Assembly (NCBI GenBank): GCA_023301395.1
Contig: JALZUY010000298.1
Span: 1 to 10,887 of the forward strand
Reading direction: 5' to 3'
Source of the DNA: Nonlabens sp.
GTDB lineage: Bacteria > Bacteroidota > Bacteroidia > Flavobacteriales > Flavobacteriaceae
DNA: 10,887 nt
Shown here: positions 7,442-10,887 of the stretch, one piece after another
Layout: the number at the start of each line of letters is the position of its first letter
Position numbering within the stretch: the stretch's first letter is position 1
Translations under genes and position numbers: made by a program
The notes under the pieces: generated by a model
The model's input: the letters and a program-made list of their open reading frames with translations, nothing else
What the model was told of the DNA's origin: nothing
The model's database searches: none

Positions 7442-7498
7442 ACTTGCGGATATTAGATTGTAACGCGTTCGCGTTATAGTGTAGCATTTGTAATGCGC
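7442..7498. repeat. Right inverted repeat arm flanking the IS1380-family element
   Basis: This 57-bp arm is complementary to 5833-5887. Inside it, TAACGCGTTCGCGTTA (7461-7476) forms its own 7-bp stem with the loop TT, which the left arm keeps only partly. Bases 7442-7449 are probably the IS tip, 7450-7453 the target duplication, and 7454-7498 host sequence or a long IS end. Confidence 0.8.
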
Positions 7499-7518
7499 TA
7501 GAATGTACATTATAATTG

Positions 7519-7549
7519 AAAGGAAAGCCATAAATAGCTTTCCTTTTTT
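7519..7549 (+). terminator. Rho-independent terminator with no adjacent plus-strand gene
   Basis: AAAGGAAAGC (7519-7528) pairs perfectly with GCTTTCCTTT (7537-7546) around an 8-base loop, and six T run from 7544. It terminates plus-strand transcription, yet the nearest plus-strand coding sequence is the transposase remnant ending at 5758. Before the IS arrived, that remnant would have ended about 150 bases upstream of this hairpin. Confidence 0.75.
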
Positions 7550-7942
7550 ATTGCACTAGTTTTTGAATTAGGCCATCATGACTGGATGGCTCGTCAACGT
7601 TGCAATACGCTCGAATTGATAAAACACCGTACTAAAAATCACTTCATACTATACATCAACTCAAACGTATTCTATCCATGGTACAATGGCAGCACTTTTA
7701 CATCCGTAGAGTAGCTTTTTAGCGTGTAATTACGAATAACTATGTGCTTCATTGAAGCACCGCTTAAATCGTTTTTATATTCTCCTAGACTGGTAACAAA
7801 GTAAACTAAGAACATTAAGCAAACTATCAGTATAGCAATAGTATATGTATATAAGTAAAATCATTACTCCAAGAACAAAATAATCTTATCATCTCCATAA
7901 TTAGAAGATGCTGAATCGTAGTTAAGCATGACAGGTATAAAT
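7550..7942. other. Intergenic stretch with little recognisable content
   Basis: Apart from the doubtful small frame at 7672-7864, no gene, tRNA or repeat array is seen. A perfect inverted repeat, GTGCTTCA (7744-7751) and TGAAGCAC (7753-7760) around one T, lies within that frame. Upstream of the IS, 5759-5832 is AT-rich and also featureless. Confidence 0.5.
7672..7864 (-). pseudogene. Possible small membrane-anchored protein gene, perhaps frameshifted
   Basis: One minus-strand frame is open from 7860 to the stop at 7672-7674. It reads a hydrophobic stretch (YTYTIAILIVCLMFLVYFVT) and then a polar tail (SLGEYKND, VIRNYTLKSYSTDVKVLPLY). The pattern resembles one membrane helix with a short soluble tail. 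The only in-frame ATG, at 7815, falls inside the helix and leaves 47 residues. A better placed ATG at 7864, preceded by GGAG, is in another frame and begins MILLIYIYY, which suggests a one- or two-base shift around 7820-7860. The region otherwise lacks genes, and a chance reading frame is quite possible. The family is not recognised. Confidence 0.25.
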
Positions 7943-7977
7943 AAAAAAAATCCCACCTCAATAAAGAGATGGGATTT
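7943..7977 (-). terminator. Terminator of the SprF-OmpA operon
   Basis: Read on the minus strand, AAATCCCATCTC (7977-7966) pairs with GAGGTGGGATTT (7959-7948) at 11 of 12 positions around a 6-base loop and runs into eight T (7950-7943). It begins 31 bases after the stop of the OmpA-family gene. Confidence 0.88.
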
Positions 7978-8008
7978 AAAGCATTGGTTAGTTAGTAATG
8001 CTTAATAA

Positions 8009-9886
8009 TTATCTTTTTGTAATCGTAAATTCAGATCTACGGGATAGTGCGTATTCATCTTCAGTACAACGTCTTCCAGAACAATCTACCACTGGATTTG
8101 CTTCTCCACGACCTACAGCAGTCAAACGACTTGCGTTAACTCCTTGGGACACGACATAAGCTACAATAGATTCAGAACGACGTTGAGTAAGTGAAAGGTT
8201 ATAGGCATCTGGTCCTCTAACATCGGCATAAGTCTCAGCCATTACTTCTAGTTCAGGATACTTTTTCATGAATGATACTAAACGATCTAATTCAAGAGCA
8301 GCATCTGGGCGTATGTTAGACTTATCTAAGTCAAAGTAAATCATATTCAATAAGATCTTCTCATCAACCACAACTGGATCTGGAACGATAGGCTCCATGT
8401 TCACCGTTACCATAGCAGTAGCCTCTTCAGCAACTGTTAATTCAGCTTGACCACTTTCATATTGATCCTTTGCTCCACGAGCCATGAATTCTTTATTACA
8501 CTCTGTAGTAAACATTGCTTTTCCTTCACTGTCTGTAGTTTGACTAGGTAAGCTGTTACCGTCAGCATCATTCAAAGAAACGATTGCACCAGGGATAGGT
8601 TGATTAGTTTGAGCATCTATTGCAGTTACAGTAACCATAACTTCACAAATCTCAATAAGTGTAACACCATATACATCATCACTTCCTTTACCACCTTTGC
8701 GGTTTGAAGAAACAAATCCTTTACCTGTTTCCTCAGAGTAAGTAAATGCAAAATCATCCATTGCAGAGTTTACTGGAGCACCTAAATTAGTCACAGTTCC
8801 ATCCTTGTATTTAAATACATCAAGACCACCTAATCCTAAGTGACCGTTTGAAGCGAAGTAAAGTGTCCCATCAGATGCAACATGAGGAAATGAATCATCT
8901 CCTGTAGTATTTACTGTTGGTCCTAAATTTACTGGATTAGAAATTTTACCACTCTTAAGAGTCGCTTTATAAATGTCTGATCCACCTTGTCCACCTGGAG
9001 CTTCACTAGCAAAGTAAATTGTTTTACCGTCTGCAGTAATACTAGGGTGACCTACACCATATTCTTGGCTTTCTAGAGAAGTAGTTCTTACATCTCTCCA
9101 CTCACCACCAGCTTTAACAGCACGATAGATATTTAATTTACTTTCACCATCAGTAGCTTTTTCATAATCACCGCCTATGTAGTCAACACGTGTAAAGAAC
9201 ATGTATTTACCATCTGGTGTGATATCTAGAGTACCTTCATGATACTTAGTATTTACATCACCACCTAAAAGTTTTCCTTCACCTGGCATACCGCTTTCAT
9301 CAACTTTAGCCTCATAAATATCAAGATAAGGTTGTTTGTTCCATCCATAGTTACCACGACTGTTATTACGAGCACTTGCAAAGTAAATTTTATCACCTAT
9401 TTTTTGTGCTGCAAAATCACTTGCTTCACCATTCAGGCCAAGAGCCTCAGTAGTATAAGAAGGATTCATTCCAGTAATATCTGCCAGATAGTTAGGATTT
9501 GCTTTAAACTCTTTAGCACGATCATCGCTAGGAGCGACACCAGCAAACTGGTTCATAATCGTGTTAGATAAGTCATACTTCTGGTTTGCCTTTAAAGTTT
9601 GAGCATATCTGTAAAGAGTTTCAGCTTGTGGGCTTTTCTTAGTAGCTCTTTTATAGAACTGCTCAGCGCTTTTGAATTCGCTATTGAAGAAATAAGAGTT
9701 AGCTAGGTTTGTATAGACATGTTGAGTGCGTTCACCTTTTTTGATGAGTTTCTCATAAGCTTTGGCAGCATCTACATAACGTAATTGCTCATACAGCTTG
9801 TCTGCTTTTTTTGTTGCATCGGTTTGTGCATTTACTTGAAATGAACCAGCGATGATAATTAAAAGGAGTAAATATATTTTTTTCAT
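8009..9886 (-). CDS. OmpA-family protein with TPR, PD40 repeats and a regulatory-like beta-sandwich (PorE-like architecture)
   Basis: A 625-residue envelope protein likely to tie an outer-membrane complex to peptidoglycan. Residues 1-20 are a signal peptide ending VNAQ. About 25-125 are TPR-like helices (ADKLYEQLRYVDAAKAYEKL, YTNLANSYFFNSEFKSAEQF). About 155-408 hold PD40/WD40-like blades with repeated GKxIYFAS-type strands: DITPDGKYMFFT, SITADGKTIYFAS, VASDGTLYFAS, GKGFVSSNR. About 414-497 are a CarboxypepD_reg-like domain (IDAQTNQPIPGAIVSL, DSEGKAMF). About 510-625 form the OmpA C-terminal domain (IYFDLDKSNIRPDA, ADVRGPDAYNLSLTQRRSES, VGRGEANP, RRSEF), with the peptidoglycan-contacting Asp and Arg positions present. 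This layout matches proteins encoded next to SprF/PorP in Bacteroidota, including PorE of the type IX secretion system. It lies 23 bases downstream of the SprF-like gene and shares its transcript. Confidence 0.9.
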   Translation of the reverse strand: MKKIYLLLLIIIAGSFQVNAQTDATKKADKLYEQLRYVDAAKAYEKLIKKGERTQHVYTNLANSYFFNSEFKSAEQFYKRATKKSPQAETLYRYAQTLKANQKYDLSNTIMNQFAGVAPSDDRAKEFKANPNYLADITGMNPSYTTEALGLNGEASDFAAQKIGDKIYFASARNNSRGNYGWNKQPYLDIYEAKVDESGMPGEGKLLGGDVNTKYHEGTLDITPDGKYMFFTRVDYIGGDYEKATDGESKLNIYRAVKAGGEWRDVRTTSLESQEYGVGHPSITADGKTIYFASEAPGGQGGSDIYKATLKSGKISNPVNLGPTVNTTGDDSFPHVASDGTLYFASNGHLGLGGLDVFKYKDGTVTNLGAPVNSAMDDFAFTYSEETGKGFVSSNRKGGKGSDDVYGVTLIEICEVMVTVTAIDAQTNQPIPGAIVSLNDADGNSLPSQTTDSEGKAMFTTECNKEFMARGAKDQYESGQAELTVAEEATAMVTVNMEPIVPDPVVVDEKILLNMIYFDLDKSNIRPDAALELDRLVSFMKKYPELEVMAETYADVRGPDAYNLSLTQRRSESIVAYVVSQGVNASRLTAVGRGEANPVVDCSGRRCTEDEYALSRRSEFTITKR

Positions 9887-9909
9887 GATATTCTTTCTTT
9901 GCTAGTTGA

Positions 9910-10827
9910 TTAAAAGAAACGAGGTGATTGCATCACTTTACGAGGGAAGTTCAAGTCATAAGTTATAAAGATCTCATGAGAAGAATTTGCCGCTACTTGA
10001 ATGTCTGACACCACTCGGTCATAAGCATAACCTACTTTTACATTATCAGTTAATTGCATTCCTACTAAACCACTGAATGAATCTTCAAATCTGTAAGAAA
10101 CACCTAACTCAAATTTATTATTGAATAACACATTTGTGTTTAAATCAAAACTCAAAGGTGAGTCAAACGCTCCTTTAACCAATGCATGAGGCTTCAACTT
10201 AATGTTCTCGTTGATATCAAATACATATCCACCAGTAAGGAAATAATGCTGAGTTTCAGATCCAAAAATTAGTCCATCCTCATCAAGGTGAGTACTATTT
10301 AACATGTTAGGAACGGAGAATCCAGTATACCAGTTATCTCCATAAAGAAACGCACCAGCTCCTAAGTTAAGGTACTGCTCGTTCAATTGTTCACTAAAAA
10401 GTGGATCACCAGGAGTAGTCGTACCAACAAAGTTAAGATTTACATCGTGAAAAGTAACACCAGCTTTAATACCTAAAGCAAGTGTAGTTTTCTTTCCTAC
10501 TTGTAATTTATAAGAGAAATCTCCATAGAAATTCTTCTCTTTTACTGGTCCTATTTGATCAGATATTACAGATAGTCCTACACCTATACGGTCACCGATA
10601 GGAGTACTACCAGAAAAGGTAAGTGTCTCTGGAGCTCCAGTTACACCTGACCATTGTTGACGATAAAGAGTTGTAAGCGTTAAGCCATCTCTTGTACCAG
10701 CATATGCTGGGTTAATGACATTTTGGTTGTACATGTACTGAGTGTACTGAGGATCCTGCTGAGCGTGTAAAACGCTGGTTCCAGACAAGACTAGGAAAAT
10801 CCCCATGGCAAGTAATTTTCTCATCAT
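9910..10827 (-). CDS. PorP/SprF-family type IX secretion outer-membrane protein
   Basis: A 305-residue outer-membrane beta-barrel of the PorP/SprF family. Residues 1-22 are a signal peptide ending VLHA, followed by the family hallmark QDPQYTQYMYNQNVINPAYAG. The next part (YRQQWSGVTGAPET, then GDRIGVGLSVISDQIGP) is also typical, and repeated amphipathic strands continue to the end, including NVKVGYAYDRVVSDI. In Flavobacterium johnsoniae, SprF is needed for surface delivery of the adhesin SprB, and relatives serve other cargo with type B C-terminal domains. This copy is probably dedicated to one cargo encoded upstream, past the right edge. Two adjacent ATGs (10827 and 10824) are possible starts. 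The operon with the OmpA-family gene is supported by the 23-base gap and a single terminator after the second gene. It could be the core PorP rather than a dedicated SprF paralogue; sequence alone does not separate them. Confidence 0.9.
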   Translation of the reverse strand: MMRKLLAMGIFLVLSGTSVLHAQQDPQYTQYMYNQNVINPAYAGTRDGLTLTTLYRQQWSGVTGAPETLTFSGSTPIGDRIGVGLSVISDQIGPVKEKNFYGDFSYKLQVGKKTTLALGIKAGVTFHDVNLNFVGTTTPGDPLFSEQLNEQYLNLGAGAFLYGDNWYTGFSVPNMLNSTHLDEDGLIFGSETQHYFLTGGYVFDINENIKLKPHALVKGAFDSPLSFDLNTNVLFNNKFELGVSYRFEDSFSGLVGMQLTDNVKVGYAYDRVVSDIQVAANSSHEIFITYDLNFPRKVMQSPRFF

Positions 10828-10887
10828 TATAGAGTTAAGTTTTTAGGTTGCACTAGTTAGTTTTTGGTTTCTAAATATACTACTATG

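Larger units (their letters stand above)
5880..7449 (-). mobile_element. IS1380-family insertion sequence, apparently complete
   Basis: The element carries one intact transposase gene on the minus strand. The boundary given takes the IS tips as CCGCAAGT at 5880-5887 and its complement at 7442-7449, with ATAT at 5876-5879 and 7450-7453 as a 4-bp target duplication. Tips starting CC and short target duplications are known in the IS1380 family, and 1570 bp fits Bacteroidota members of about 1.6 kb. Inverted homology continues outward to 5833 and 7498. If that belongs to the IS, the element is 1666 bp with no visible target duplication. Because ATAT is itself a palindrome, its repetition is weak evidence. 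An empty-site comparison would settle the ends. Confidence 0.8.

Noticed and set aside
5833..7498. The inverted arms as integron attC sites or a phage attachment pair
   Set aside because: The conserved GTTRRRY and RYYYAAC boxes are not in the right places, and there is no integrase gene.
5835..7515. Nine-base direct repeat ACATTATAA at 5835-5843 and 7507-7515 as the target-site duplication of the IS
   Set aside because: The ends it would define do not match each other as inverted repeats, nine bases is long for this family, and the sequence is low in complexity, so chance is likely.
7744..7760. Inverted repeat GTGCTTCA-T-TGAAGCAC as an operator or terminator
   Set aside because: The loop is one base, no T tract follows, and no promoter lies beside it, so no function can be supported.
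9332..9571. Plus-strand open frame of 79 codons inside the OmpA-family gene
   Set aside because: It lies opposite TPR and PD40-encoding sequence and its translation looks like reversed coding composition, not a protein.

Overview
The window comes from a low-GC Flavobacteriaceae-type chromosome (phylum Bacteroidota). Four things point there: a SprF/PorP-like protein paired with an OmpA-family protein, a large TonB-dependent receptor with an N-terminal carboxypeptidase-regulatory-like domain, a lipoprotein whose acylated Cys is followed by acidic residues, and promoter boxes of the Bacteroidota type TAnnTTTG. A marine genus such as Nonlabens or Dokdonia is a guess from overall character, not a demonstrated assignment.

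Left part (1-5570). A secreted endonuclease/exonuclease/phosphatase-fold enzyme on the minus strand is divergent from a plus-strand pair made of a TonB-dependent receptor and a DUF5689/choice-of-anchor-J lipoprotein. Facing TAnnTTTG boxes lie in the 126-base gap between them, and a strong terminator closes the pair. Together they look like a surface binding and uptake unit with an exported phosphodiester- or phosphomonoester-cleaving enzyme. The substrate, possibly nucleic acid or another organic phosphate, is inferred.

Middle part (5570-8008). This is a mobile-element and relic zone. It holds the frameshifted C-terminal remnant of a REP-associated (IS200-like, Y1) transposase, then an intact IS1380-family element, a terminator now separated from any gene, a doubtful small reading frame, and the terminator of the right-hand operon. 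The IS1380 element lies in the exact centre of a roughly 92-bp imperfect palindrome, with an ATAT repeat on both sides. Either the IS targeted a REP-like cruciform, or it has unusually long 55-57 bp inverted ends.

Right part (8009-10887). A minus-strand pair, SprF/PorP-like then OmpA/TPR/PD40, has the order seen in type IX secretion and gliding-adhesin modules. The large adhesin gene usually found upstream would lie beyond the right edge.

A perfect 16-bp palindrome sits inside the signal-peptide coding region of the nuclease. A variant of the same sequence lacking five central bases lies just after the lipoprotein gene. This suggests a dispersed palindromic repeat family that can occupy coding sequence.
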